64,000 nucleotides of DNA from contig JANQEA010000008.1 in the NCBI GenBank assembly GCA_028278555.1, positions 22,894-86,893 of the forward strand, given 5' to 3'. Made by a program: the position numbers and the translations under genes. Of the stretch, positions 33,354-41,638 are shown one piece after another. Below the pieces are notes generated by a model that worked only from the letters and a program-made list of their open reading frames with translations, was not told the DNA's origin and did not search any database. This DNA comes from Candidatus Bipolaricaulota bacterium. GTDB taxonomy: Bacteria; Bipolaricaulota; Bipolaricaulia; UBA7950; UBA9294. Every line of letters starts with the position of its first letter. Within the stretch, counting starts at the first letter, position 1.

Positions 33354-34124
33354 CTACTGCTCGAACTCGACGATGAGTTCCTTCCCCCGACCATAGGGCT
33401 CGCCGGCGTATCCGCCCCACGAGCCGGTGATGGTGAATCCGGCGGAGCGGATCAGATCGAGAAACTCATCCGGATAGAAGCAGCGCATCGGGATCGGCAG
33501 GGCGACCTCCTCCAGCAGGTTATCCCCTCGCCATCGGCGGTAGATCAGCTCCGGATAGAGGACGAGCGGATCCTCGACGAGGCGGCGTCGGACGTCATGG
33601 CATGTCATCCGCTCTCCCTCTTGCTCGATCTCCCATGCGAGATTCTCCTCGTCGGTCCCCCAGACCTTGAGCAGCTCTTCCCGAGGTCGATTCGGCAGAA
33701 ACACATTCAGGATGCAGCGGCCTGTAGGGGTGAGGTGTTCCTGAATGCAGCGGAAGAGACCGGCGAGCTGCGCGTCGGTCTCGAGGTTCTGGATCACTCG
33801 AAACGGCGCGATGATCAGGTCGAATCGCATCCCCAGCTTGTAGTCCGTGATGTCGCCGTGCTCGACAGCGATTCGCTCCGGGCCGAGGCCAGCCTTGGCG
33901 ATCTTCTCTCGACACAGGTCGAGCATCGCCTCGGAGAGGTCGAGCCCGTGGAGGTACGCGCATGCCTGGGCGAGCGGAATAGAGACCCTTCCGGTTCCGC
34001 AGCCGAGCTCCAGCACCCTCGCCTCCGGGCTCGGTAAGCGGTCGATGTAGAAGGGGATGTCGTCGAAGACGTTCGGGTTCAGATCGTAGTACCGGGCGGC
34101 TTCGGCGCGCAGATCGATCGGCAT
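33354..34124 (-). CDS. Class I SAM-dependent methyltransferase
   Basis: 256 residues. Motif I is VLELGCGTGRVSIPLA (about 37-52), followed by GLDLSEAMLDLC and the motif IV region RFDLIIAPFRVIQNL. The C-terminal WGGYAGEPYGRGKELI is typical of small-molecule methyltransferases. Substrate unknown. ATG 34124 has AGAGGA upstream. It is transcribed toward the lipoprotein at 31751, with a 97-base gap holding that gene's promoter element. Confidence 0.85.
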   Translation of the reverse strand: MPIDLRAEAARYYDLNPNVFDDIPFYIDRLPSPEARVLELGCGTGRVSIPLAQACAYLHGLDLSEAMLDLCREKIAKAGLGPERIAVEHGDITDYKLGMRFDLIIAPFRVIQNLETDAQLAGLFRCIQEHLTPTGRCILNVFLPNRPREELLKVWGTDEENLAWEIEQEGERMTCHDVRRRLVEDPLVLYPELIYRRWRGDNLLEEVALPIPMRCFYPDEFLDLIRSAGFTITGSWGGYAGEPYGRGKELIVEFEQ

Positions 34125-34282
34125 GGCATCGTCCTCTTTCGGGTGCCGACTATACACGGCGACTCCGGGCCTGTCTCGGCTTGCCGGGTGTCGAACAGGG
34201 AAACGCACGGTGCCGGAAGGGCCTCGACGCCCGCGCAGACGATGCCATGAGGCAAAGCGGTTGGTACTCCGAATCTCGCAAC

Positions 34283-35545
34283 CTACACGACTCTCGGCCG
34301 CCACACCTCGCGGCCGTCGGGGTAGAGGCTCCGAAGTCCAGAGGCTGCACCGGAAGGGTCACGGTCGAACTCGACGCGCGCTTCGAAGCCGGCGGCCGGT
34401 CCGTCGAGCCAGAAGCGTGTCTTGCTCAGGGGGACGAGCCGGAAGGCGAAGAACTTGCGCCGGAGGATGAGTCCACCCTCGTCAAGCGACACGTCGGTGT
34501 CCCCGTACGAACCGACGTGGTTCTGGAGATCCGCCGCAGGGAGCGTCATCGGTCGGTACACCGACATCGCCCCTTCGAGGAGCCATTCGAGCTTCGTTTG
34601 GCTGATCGGATCCGGCGCCTTCTCGATCATGCCTCCGAGTGCCGTCCGGTGGGCGGTCTCGAGGGCGAGTTCGGAGGTCGTTTCGATGTGCGGTGTGACG
34701 CCGCATCCCTCCCAATTGCCGCCGGTGATCGGGTTCGTCGGCGTGGCGTGAGGGACGGTGACGTAGAACGCGTCGTTGAGGATGTCGATCCCGGCGGGGT
34801 TTGCTCCGCCGGCCGTAGCCTCGCCGATGATCGTTCCACGCTCCAGGCTCTTCATGTTGTAGGCGAACTCCTCACCGCCGGAGAACGTATGCCCGCTTGT
34901 CAGCACGTAGAGAGCTGCCTCCGGCATCCGGATTCCAGGGACGTGCGGCAGCGTCCAGTACTCGGTCGACGTCTGCTGCGGCCGGGACGTGATCGTGTTC
35001 AGATGGATCGGTCTGTCCTCGGAGAAGAAGTAGCTGCAGACGAACTGCACCATGCTCGGGTTCCCACCGGTGTTGTGCCGAAGGTCGACGATGACGGCAT
35101 CGCTTCCTGCGACGAATCGCATCGCGGCGACGGCCGTCTCGCCGGCGATCGCCGGGGCGAAGAAGTGGCGGATGTCGACGTAGCCGATGCCCCCCTTCAG
35201 GTTCTCGACACGGGCGAAGCCGTTGCTGTGGAGCTTCGCGAGGTCGGCAATCCCACCGCCGGCCACCCGGGAGCGCATCTTCGCGATACGTTCCGGATCG
35301 AAGACGAGGCGAAGATGTGCGTCATCCGACGTGGTCTGAAGGTCGGTTGTCACGGCTTCGGCGAACGACGCCGCTTCGTCGAAGTCGTCGTATCCGTTTG
35401 CGGTCGCCTTTTCGAGGATGTCGGCGATGATGAGCTTTGCGACATCGGGGAAAACGTACTTTTCGTCGATTCGCTCGAGTGCGGCCTCCAGGATCTCCCG
35501 ACGCTCGCTGCTATTCAGCTTCGTTCCGGCTGTCTTCTCACCCAT
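34283..35545 (-). CDS. S41-family (tail-specific/IRBP-like) peptidase
   Basis: 420 residues. An N-terminal helical S41_N-like part (IDEKYVFPDVAKLIIADIL) is followed by the catalytic core: DLRHNTGGNPSM (about 150) and the nucleophile Ser in LTSGHTFSGGEEFAY (about 220), with the Lys likely in the following helix. A C-terminal beta domain follows. No signal peptide is visible at the chosen start (GGGAGGGG upstream), unusual for a family that is mostly exported. Confidence 0.85.
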   Translation of the reverse strand: MGEKTAGTKLNSSERREILEAALERIDEKYVFPDVAKLIIADILEKATANGYDDFDEAASFAEAVTTDLQTTSDDAHLRLVFDPERIAKMRSRVAGGGIADLAKLHSNGFARVENLKGGIGYVDIRHFFAPAIAGETAVAAMRFVAGSDAVIVDLRHNTGGNPSMVQFVCSYFFSEDRPIHLNTITSRPQQTSTEYWTLPHVPGIRMPEAALYVLTSGHTFSGGEEFAYNMKSLERGTIIGEATAGGANPAGIDILNDAFYVTVPHATPTNPITGGNWEGCGVTPHIETTSELALETAHRTALGGMIEKAPDPISQTKLEWLLEGAMSVYRPMTLPAADLQNHVGSYGDTDVSLDEGGLILRRKFFAFRLVPLSKTRFWLDGPAAGFEARVEFDRDPSGAASGLRSLYPDGREVWRPRVV

Positions 35546-35704
35546 GATCCCCTCCCGCTGCGATCGGTTCGTGGGGAGTGTAGGGTGCGACGTATCCTCT
35601 GACAGGGACCAAGCGGATTGAGTACACTCTAGAAGGAGAGGCGGAGAGCCTCTTCTTCTTCATTCCCTGACCGATCAGCCTGTCGCCGGATTCGTGCAGA
35701 GAAG

Positions 35705-35736
35705 GCACCGAGCCAATCTTCCGACCGGCTCGGTGC
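35705..35736. terminator. Terminator-like hairpin after the double-GNAT gene
   Basis: Perfect 10-bp stem GCACCGAGCC/GGCTCGGTGC with a 12-base loop, just beyond the stop of the leftward GNAT gene at 35753. Confidence 0.55.
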
Positions 35737-35752
35737 TCTTGCTGAAGGCTGT

Positions 35753-36754
35753 CTAGCCCTCGCCCGGCGGGAGCCTCTTCTCATAGAGATGCTGATGCCA
35801 GACCGGCTGCATCCCGACGCCCCGGTAGAGCTCCAGCGCCCACGTCAGGTTCTCTGAGTCGACATGGAGTTCCGCAGTGCGACACCCTCGCAGGTGGACC
35901 GCCTGGAATGAGTGTCGGAGGAGCGCGGTTGCGATCCTGCGATTCCTCCACGCTCGGCGGACGAAAACGTTGTAGAGGTAGCTTCGGGTCTTGCTGCCTC
36001 CGTGATTGAGGAAGCTCCCGACGCCGCCAACGATGGTGTCATCCTCCACCGCCACGAACCAGAGTTCGGGCGTGTAGAGGTGGCCCCATCCGGCGAACTC
36101 CCCGCGCTTCCTCCGAATCAACTCCTCCGGTGGGAGTTCGACATGCCCCCGATGATCTCGGAAGGCCTCGCCATAGGCGAGCGCGTAGTCGTCGAGATCC
36201 TTCTCCAGTTCCAGTGTGCGGACCTCGATTCCGTCCGGCCACCGGGGGGCGGTGAGTGACGAGCTGTCCAGCTCCACGCGCATCAGGGTCTCTGTGCAGA
36301 CGCGACGGTATCCGAGCGCTTCGTATGCCTCGAGCGCCGGGTTGTCGGTCTCGAGCACGCGTGCGCCGCAGCAGTGCCCCGCTTCGGGCGCTCGGGGTCG
36401 GATGAGAGCCTTCGTCTGGTGTTCACACCATCTGAGGACGTCTTCCCAAAGGATGCCTACATCGGGCGCATGGGACTGGACTGTCGCATCGAGCCACACG
36501 TCCCACGTGGGAGGCCACTCGGAATCGCACAGCTGCGCATAGGCGTACGGCTCACCCTGAGGTGTGTGCCAGATCTCCATGTCATCCTGTGCCGGCTTTC
36601 CGTTGGGGCCGAACCACAGGCGAATCTCCTTGTCGCCCAGCCGATCGTCTCCGTAGTGCGCTTGGGAATGCCCGTTGACGACCTGTAAGATTGCAGCGAC
36701 GTCGTCTGACGTCACCGGTCGATGTCGATACTGATTCTCGATTGCTGAGTTCAT
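35753..36754 (-). CDS. Double-GNAT acetyltransferase-like protein, paralogue 2
   Basis: 333 residues with the same two-half architecture as 18715-19731. The C-terminal half carries LYNVFVRRAWRNRRIATALLRHSF (acetyl-CoA loop) and ELHVDSENLTWALELYRGVGM, closely matching the paralogue. AAGGAGACGC precedes ATG 36754. A leader ORF with its own strong ribosome binding site lies 122 bases upstream. Acceptor unknown. Confidence 0.85.
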   Translation of the reverse strand: MNSAIENQYRHRPVTSDDVAAILQVVNGHSQAHYGDDRLGDKEIRLWFGPNGKPAQDDMEIWHTPQGEPYAYAQLCDSEWPPTWDVWLDATVQSHAPDVGILWEDVLRWCEHQTKALIRPRAPEAGHCCGARVLETDNPALEAYEALGYRRVCTETLMRVELDSSSLTAPRWPDGIEVRTLELEKDLDDYALAYGEAFRDHRGHVELPPEELIRRKRGEFAGWGHLYTPELWFVAVEDDTIVGGVGSFLNHGGSKTRSYLYNVFVRRAWRNRRIATALLRHSFQAVHLRGCRTAELHVDSENLTWALELYRGVGMQPVWHQHLYEKRLPPGEG

Positions 36755-37075
36755 GCGTCTCCTTGAGAGTTGTCTCGTACGTGTTTGAATTGACGAGTCA
36801 AAAGAACTTGCGATGACCTCAAGGATTGGCTGTGCGTAACGCACACATTGAAGTGCGCGGGATCGTCTCCGTCCCGCTAGGCGATTCCACGCGGCCGGAG
36901 GGCATCGCAAGACTCGGTCTCAAGGACAATGATCTTGAGCATGGTCCCTCCTTGACCTGGGTCGTCGATTGATCCAGAGCTGTTTCAGAGGGGGAGTGTA
37001 CGTGCGCGTCGAGTTCATCTCAACGGAGACGGCGCTAGCGGGATCTCCTGTGGCAGAGGTGTTGCCGCCGGGCTC
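36755..37075. other. Upstream region of GNAT paralogue 2: leader ORF and hairpins
   Basis: Besides the leader ORF at 36877-36942, this 321-base gap holds a perfect hairpin TGTGCG-TAA-CGCACA (36831-36845), a GGGA/TCCC stem just left of the leader stop, and the palindrome TGAC-GA-GTCA (36791-36800). All lie between the leader and the GNAT start, where alternative RNA folding could act. The part from 36943 to 37075 shows nothing. Confidence 0.5.
36877..36942 (-). CDS. 21-residue leader ORF upstream of GNAT paralogue 2
   Basis: Begins MLKIIVLETE and ends RPRGIA-stop. AAGGAGGGACC directly precedes the ATG, as strong a site as any in the window. No similarity to known peptides. Followed by two hairpins before the GNAT start, it resembles a translational-attenuation leader; this is inference. 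Confidence 0.45.
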   Translation of the reverse strand: MLKIIVLETESCDALRPRGIA

Positions 37076-38326
37076 TCATGCTGATGGACTCTGGGATGCG
37101 CCACTCCTAGCGAGCCGTTCCTCAAGGTGCGCGATCGACGGGACGAAGAGCGCGGCCATACAGACGACGAAGACGATCGCGCCGCCGCCGACGTACCAGC
37201 TCCGGAGTCCAATCAAACCGACCACCGGTCCGAGAATCGCGAGGCTGATCGGGTAGACGCCCTGGCAGATGCTCGTGATGAGCGTGAAGACCCGACCCTG
37301 CATATCGGGCGGCACGGTCGATTGGATGACAGGGCCGATCGCGCCGTTGTAGAGCGCGTTCAGAAGCCCGTTCGCGCCCATCACGGCGACCGCGAGCGGG
37401 AAGAGGTGGGCCGGGATCATTCCGAGAAGAAGGAGCGCGAGCCCCTGCAGACCGCCGCCGACGTACATCGTGACGACCTTCCGCTTGAATCCGCCCCAGA
37501 GGGAGAGGAGGAAGCCGCCGGCGATCAGACCGGCGCCGGAGGCCGACTGCAGCCAGCCGAGGTGAAGTGCCTCGCCGCCGAAGTGCTCAGTGACGAGGAG
37601 CGGCAGCAGGACGAAGACCGGATTGATGACGAAATTCATGAAGCCGGCCAGCGCTGCGATGTAGAAGATGCCGCGATGCTCCCAGACGAACCGAAACGCC
37701 GCGCGGAGGGACGTGAAGATCCGTTCCCCTGCCTCACGAGTCTCTCTCGGGGGCTGAGGGATCCGGAGGAAAAGGAGGGGAAGGACGGCGAAGGCGGCCG
37801 TCCCAACATCGACGAGCATCACGCCGTGGAGAGGGAGTAGGCTGATCAGGAGCGCTCCGAGCGGTGGACCGAAGACCTGAATCGCGCCGGTCATGCTCTG
37901 ATTGAGGCCGCCGATCTTCGTGAGGTGTTCCGGCGGGACGAGCATCGTCGTCGATGCGCCGATCGCTGGCCCGTGGAAGGCGCCCCCGATGGCACGGGCG
38001 ACAATCACGACGTAGACGTGCCAGATCTGCATTGAGTCCGTCCAGAACAGATAGGCGAGGTAGAGCGACACGAGGGCGATGAACGTATCGGCGATCAGGA
38101 TCGTCAGTCGCCGGTTCCAACGATCGACGTAGACACCTGCGATCGGACCGAGCACGACGGTTGGGATGATGATCCCCATCGTTGCTGTCGCCAGAACCTG
38201 CGCGGAGCCGGTCTCCTTCGTCAGCCACCAGACGAGCGCGAATCCGCCCGCGCGGCTCCCGATCCACGAGAGCTGCTGGCCGATCCAAATCGGCGCGAAT
38301 CGTCTGAGCCACGTCTGCCTACTCAC
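37076..38326 (-). CDS. MFS exporter, DHA3-like, paralogue 2
   Basis: 416 residues, 12 helices, strongly similar to the exporter at 26969-28219 throughout (TWLRRFAPIWIGQQLSWIGS; GPIAGVYVDRWNRRL). It starts at GTG 38326 with GAGAGGAAG upstream. Specificity unknown. Shares the upstream inverted repeat with paralogue 1, so both are probably under one regulator. Confidence 0.85.
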   Translation of the reverse strand: MSRQTWLRRFAPIWIGQQLSWIGSRAGGFALVWWLTKETGSAQVLATATMGIIIPTVVLGPIAGVYVDRWNRRLTILIADTFIALVSLYLAYLFWTDSMQIWHVYVVIVARAIGGAFHGPAIGASTTMLVPPEHLTKIGGLNQSMTGAIQVFGPPLGALLISLLPLHGVMLVDVGTAAFAVLPLLFLRIPQPPRETREAGERIFTSLRAAFRFVWEHRGIFYIAALAGFMNFVINPVFVLLPLLVTEHFGGEALHLGWLQSASGAGLIAGGFLLSLWGGFKRKVVTMYVGGGLQGLALLLLGMIPAHLFPLAVAVMGANGLLNALYNGAIGPVIQSTVPPDMQGRVFTLITSICQGVYPISLAILGPVVGLIGLRSWYVGGGAIVFVVCMAALFVPSIAHLEERLARSGASQSPSA

Positions 38327-38393
38327 GCTGGCACTTCCTCTCGTCTGCCCGTTGGCTGCTCCCGGCCGGGTCGGCCGATCGAGGGGAGCTGTT

Positions 38394-38407
38394 CGTCAAG
38401 TATGACG
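38394..38407 (-). promoter_or_regulatory. Inverted-repeat operator candidate, MFS paralogue 2
   Basis: Minus strand CGTCATACTTGACG, a perfect CGTCA-N4-TGACG repeat 68 bases before the GTG start. The flanks (GCTGTT on one side, CGAAGTGTTGGCGG 11 bases beyond the other) match paralogue 1 with equal spacing, whereas the rest of the upstream region has diverged. Confidence 0.6.
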
Positions 38408-38814
38408 TTGCGACCCTCCGAAGTGTTGGCGGTCGTGTCAATTATCTGGGATACCACGCATCCCCGGAGCACGATGATGGTGGACAGACGGAAACGGTTG
38501 AGCGCGTCTCCCGCCTGCGGTATCGTTGGTTCATGCTTTCCAGAGGTAGTGGATGTGGCAGGACACTGGAAAGCGCTACGAAGCAGCGCGCTTCGTAGGG
38601 CTTCTCAGCACCTCAGCTACAGCTAATCGAGTCTAGTTCATGATGCAGCTTGCCCGATGGCAAGTGCGCATGCCGTACAGCGGATTCGCCGCTGTTCCAT
38701 TCCCATTTCAGTTTCCTATCCAGAGGAATCGCGTCTGTCACCGGGTTCGCGGGCCACCGTTACGCGCCTGCCCGTCCGTTCGTTCATTCAAGCCAAGAGG
38801 AAGGGAGCGTTTTC
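38408..38814. other. Intergenic hairpin string upstream of the TIGR04076 array
   Basis: No gene seen. Four inverted repeats follow one another: GCTTTCCAG/CTGGAAAGC (38535-38574), CTACGAAG/CTTCGTAG (38576-38598), CTTGCC/GGCAAG (38649-38664) and ACAGCGG/CCGCTGT (38677-38695). The pattern resembles those inside the array (39177-39255) and at 5729-5884. Confidence 0.5.
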
Positions 38815-39144
38815 GTGTCTAGGGTACGAATCACCGTGTTGAAGCGGGAGTACTACGCAGAACTGCTCGATGAGCATCTCCCGCCGGATGCAGCAGAGCG
38901 GCGCGTCAGACGCTGCGGCGTCTTCGAGGACGGTCAGGTGTTCGAGACGGCTCGATCGTGCGAGAAGCCGGACGGCTTCTGCGACTGGGCCTGGCGGGAT
39001 ATTCAGCGGGACGTCATCAGCGTTGCGTTCGGTGTTGGTCATCCGTGGACGTCTCCGCGGCCGATGGCGATCAGCTGCTGTACGGACGGGAAACGTCCGG
39101 TTGTCTTCAAGATCGAGCCGATCGAGCGGAGCCAAGATGCCTGA
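38815..39144 (+). CDS. TIGR04076-type small protein, array copy 1
   Basis: 109 residues. Starts SRVRITVLKREYY and carries the family signatures: FEDGQVF (about 36-43), KPDGFCDWAWRDIQRD (about 51-66) and SCCTDGKRPVVFKIE (about 86-100). Four Cys positions are shared by all six copies here: one before the FEDG block, one in GFC and the CC pair. Function of the family is unknown to me. The GTG start at 38815 has AAGGGAG upstream. A duplicated fragment of its 3' end follows at 39259. Confidence 0.8.
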   Translation: MSRVRITVLKREYYAELLDEHLPPDAAERRVRRCGVFEDGQVFETARSCEKPDGFCDWAWRDIQRDVISVAFGVGHPWTSPRPMAISCCTDGKRPVVFKIEPIERSQDA

Positions 39145-39176
39145 TCGAAGTAGCACGAGTGAGTCCGGGCAGCAGC

Positions 39177-39255
39177 GGGCACGTTCCGTCCGAAGCGGAA
39201 CGTGCCCTCAGCAGAAGCTGCGCTTCTGCGACGAATCGGCTGCCCGAAGCAGCCG
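39177..39255. repeat. Three consecutive hairpins inside the array
   Basis: Perfect stems: GGGCACGTTCCG/CGGAACGTGCCC (39177-39207, 7-base loop), GCAGAAGC/GCTTCTGC (39211-39229, 3-base loop) and CGGCTGC/GCAGCCG (39237-39255, 5-base loop). They fill the space between array copy 1 and the duplicated fragment of its 3' end. The first could act as a terminator. Confidence 0.75.
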
Positions 39256-39258
39256 TTC

Positions 39259-39331
39259 GCCTGTACAGGACGGGAAACGTCCGGTTGTCTTCAAGATCGA
39301 GCCTCTCGTTGAGGCGGAATCAGGACCGTGA
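39259..39331 (+). pseudogene. Duplicated 3' end of TIGR04076 array copy 1
   Basis: Contains 35-37 bases identical to copy 1 (GGACGGGAAACGTCCGG and onward), encoding DGKRPVVFKIEP. It then has its own C-terminus LVEAESGP-stop, followed directly by the ribosome binding site of copy 2. The repeat period relative to copy 1 is about 173 bases. Confidence 0.85.
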
Positions 39332-39343
39332 GAGGAGGAACCG

Positions 39344-39673
39344 ATGACGAGAGTCCGTGTCACCGTGCTCAAGTGCGAGCACTACCAGAACTTGCTCGAC
39401 GAGCACTATCCGGCGGAGAGCGGGGAGCGAAAGCGGCCCCGGTGCGGGGTCTTCGAGGAGGGGCAGGTCTTCGACCTGCATGAGTGGCGGTTCAAGCCGG
39501 AGGGGTTCTGCGACTGGGCCTGGTCGGACATCTATCGCGACGTGGTCAGCGTCGCATTCGGCGTCGGCCATCCGTGGGTTGCGCCGAAACCGATGGCGAT
39601 CAGCTGCTGTACCGACGGGGCACGTCCTGTCGTCTTCAAGATCGAACCTATTCCCGCAGAGGAAGGAGAGTAG
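39344..39673 (+). CDS. TIGR04076-type small protein, array copy 2
   Basis: 109 residues, closest to copy 1: TRVRVTVLKCEHYQNLLDEH, GVFEEGQVFDL, KPEGFCDWAWSDIYRD, AFGVGHPW and SCCTDGARPVVFKIEP. It has one extra Cys at position ~11. AGGAGGAACCG precedes the ATG. Its stop lies 2 bases before copy 3, so copies 2-5 and the propeller gene read as one operon. Confidence 0.8.
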   Translation: MTRVRVTVLKCEHYQNLLDEHYPAESGERKRPRCGVFEEGQVFDLHEWRFKPEGFCDWAWSDIYRDVVSVAFGVGHPWVAPKPMAISCCTDGARPVVFKIEPIPAEEGE

Positions 39674-39675
39674 GT

Positions 39676-40008
39676 ATGGGCAAGATCCGCATCACCGTCG
39701 TTCAGCGTGAGCTCTATCCGGACCTCGTCGAGGCGTACGGGAGTCCATCGATGAAGGAGAAGGGACTCCCTCGATGCCAGACCTTCGAAGATGGACAGGT
39801 CTTCGAGATCGAGGGCTCTCTCGTCATGCCGGAGGGGTTCTGCTCGTGGGCATGGGCCGATCTGCAGCGCGACTTCGCGATGATGCTCTTCGGCCCGCCC
39901 GACTACTGGAAGGATCAGCCGTTCCTCGTCTGCTGCACGGACGGATTCCGGCCGGTCGTGTTCAGGATCGATCACATCTCTTCCGAAACGGAGAAGGAGA
40001 GGGTCTGA
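39676..40008 (+). CDS. TIGR04076-type small protein, array copy 3
   Basis: 110 residues: GKIRITVVQRELYPDLVEAY, CQTFEDGQVFEIEG, MPEGFCSWAWADLQRD and VCCTDGFRPVVFRID. The middle region between the WAW and CC blocks is shorter and different (MMLFGPPDYWKDQPF), suggesting diverged specificity. The stop overlaps the ATG of copy 4 (TGATG). Confidence 0.8.
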   Translation: MGKIRITVVQRELYPDLVEAYGSPSMKEKGLPRCQTFEDGQVFEIEGSLVMPEGFCSWAWADLQRDFAMMLFGPPDYWKDQPFLVCCTDGFRPVVFRIDHISSETEKERV

Positions 40009-40382
40009 TGGCACGAACGAAAGCACGCGTCACCGTCATCAAGAAGATGGCGAACATGAAGACGCGAGAGCTGTACGCGGCGAACTTCGATCCCGAGAAC
40101 CCTCGGACAACCCCCTGCCAATTCCTGGAGGACGGGCAAAACTGGATCGTCGAATCGCAAGCCCCGGCCGACTTCTGTCACTGGGCCTGGGCCGATATCC
40201 ACGCCGACATCGTCATGATCCAGTGCGGCGGGAACCCCGACGGCAAAGGCTACATTGGCATCCCCAACACGATGATCAGCTGCTGCTGCGACGGCTTCAA
40301 TCCGGTGGTCTTCAAGATCGAGCGGGTCGTCGATGAGACCGACGACCTCTCCGACGAGCAGCCGGCTTCAGTCCCCGAGTAG
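40008..40382 (+). CDS. TIGR04076-type small protein, array copy 4
   Basis: 124 residues, the longest copy: KARVTVIKKMANMKTRELYA, CQFLEDGQNWIVE, APADFCHWAWADIHAD and SCCCDGFNPVVFKIERV, then an acidic tail (DETDDLSDEQPASVPE). The CC pair is extended to CCC. Most divergent at the N-terminus. Overlaps copy 3 by one base. Confidence 0.8.
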   Translation: MARTKARVTVIKKMANMKTRELYAANFDPENPRTTPCQFLEDGQNWIVESQAPADFCHWAWADIHADIVMIQCGGNPDGKGYIGIPNTMISCCCDGFNPVVFKIERVVDETDDLSDEQPASVPE

Positions 40383-40394
40383 AGAGGAGAGACC

Positions 40395-40715
40395 ATGGCC
40401 AAGATCAAGATCACCGTTGTCGAACGAACCTTCAACCAGGACATCACCGAGGCATTCGGCTCGGAGCAGTTCCTTGCTGGCGCAGGAAACGGCCCCTGCG
40501 CACGGTTCGAGGACGGGCAGGAGTTCATTCTGGATCGGATGAGCAAGCCGGACGACTTCTGCGACTGGGCGTGGGCCGACATCCACCGCGAAGTTCGCAT
40601 CGTCGCCTTTCGAGGCGGAATGCCGAACGTCAACGCACCGCAGTCGGCGGTTTGCTGCTGCACCGACGGGATGAAACCGGTCGTCTTCAAAGTCGAACGT
40701 GTGGAGGAGGAGTGA
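40395..40715 (+). CDS. TIGR04076-type small protein, array copy 5
   Basis: 106 residues: AKIKITVVERTFNQDITEAF, CARFEDGQEFILD, KPDDFCDWAWADIHRE and VCCCTDGMKPVVFKVERV. GAGAGGAGAG precedes the ATG. Its stop lies 2 bases before the propeller-like gene, with GGAGGAG spanning the junction. Confidence 0.8.
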   Translation: MAKIKITVVERTFNQDITEAFGSEQFLAGAGNGPCARFEDGQEFILDRMSKPDDFCDWAWADIHREVRIVAFRGGMPNVNAPQSAVCCCTDGMKPVVFKVERVEEE

Positions 40716-40717
40716 CC

Positions 40718-41638
40718 ATGGCAGCCGGAGGGAAGAGCGCCTGGCCGGTGGAGATGCCAGAGCTTCGAGGTCCCTGGCTCGGGCAAGGGTCTCCGGGATC
40801 CGAACCCGTCGAGTTCTGTTCGGAGATCCTCGCGATGGAGCGGAGCGTAGCCGGAATCACCTTCAGTCCATCGGGGGATGAGACCTTCTTCACCCTGCAC
40901 ACGCCGGATGGGGGAAGCTCGGACCTGATGTGGATGCGGATGATCGACGGCATCTGGACGAGACCTGAGCCGGCGCCGTTCAACAGCGGGCAGATCGACA
41001 ACGACATCGCGATGTCGCCTGACGGCGAGCGCCTCTTCTGGCGGTCGTGGCGGCCGCTTCCGGGAAACAGGGAGCCGGAGGAGACTGTCTCCCTCTGGGC
41101 GGCGGACCGGTCCGACGATGGATGGGGCGAGCCGTTCCCCGTCGAGTGCGGCAGGGAACGGCAGCCGGCCGTCTACCCAGGGGTCGCGGCTAACGGCACG
41201 ATCTACTTCTCCCGGCGAACGTCTCCGGACGGCGTCTCGATCGTTCGAGCCGAGCGAAGTGGAAAACAGTACGAGGCGTGGAAAGCGATCCTCTCGGACG
41301 GACGATTGACGACGGACCTCTGCGTCGCTCCGGATGAGAGCTTCCTCGTGGTGACCGTCTTCCCGGGACCGCCGATCAGCGGGCAAGGGGATCTGCACGT
41401 TAGCTTCCGGAATCCGGATGAGATGTGGACGCCCTTGCAGAGCCTCGGATCTACGATCACGTCCGAGATCACCGAGTACTGTCCGACGCTCTCCGCCGAT
41501 GGGAAACGGCTCTTCTTCTGTCGGATCGATCGTGAAGACCGGTCGGTCCGTGCGAGGACGTATTGGATCGACACCACGTTCATCGAGGCACTTCGGACGG
41601 GGTCTGATGGAAGCGGAAAGGAGAAACCGATTGACTGA
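40718..41638 (+). CDS. PD40/WD40-like beta-propeller protein, cytoplasmic
   Basis: 306 residues. Repeated propeller blades are marked by FSPSGDETFFTLH, MSPDGERLFWRSW, VAANGTIYFSRR, VAPDESFLVVTVF and LSADGKRLFFCRI, the PD40 pattern also seen in TolB. No signal peptide. Such proteins bind partners or ligands; function unknown. It lies within the TIGR04076 operon and overlaps the next MFS gene, so a shared role is likely. Confidence 0.75.
   Translation: MAAGGKSAWPVEMPELRGPWLGQGSPGSEPVEFCSEILAMERSVAGITFSPSGDETFFTLHTPDGGSSDLMWMRMIDGIWTRPEPAPFNSGQIDNDIAMSPDGERLFWRSWRPLPGNREPEETVSLWAADRSDDGWGEPFPVECGRERQPAVYPGVAANGTIYFSRRTSPDGVSIVRAERSGKQYEAWKAILSDGRLTTDLCVAPDESFLVVTVFPGPPISGQGDLHVSFRNPDEMWTPLQSLGSTITSEITEYCPTLSADGKRLFFCRIDREDRSVRARTYWIDTTFIEALRTGSDGSGKEKPID

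Noticed and set aside
34181..35602. 473-codon ORF antisense to the S41 peptidase
   Set aside because: No domain, biased composition; the sense strand has the S41 motifs.
38535..39255. Hairpin strings considered as a CRISPR array
   Set aside because: The stems differ from one another, spacing is irregular and no direct repeat with uniform spacers exists; no cas gene is nearby.
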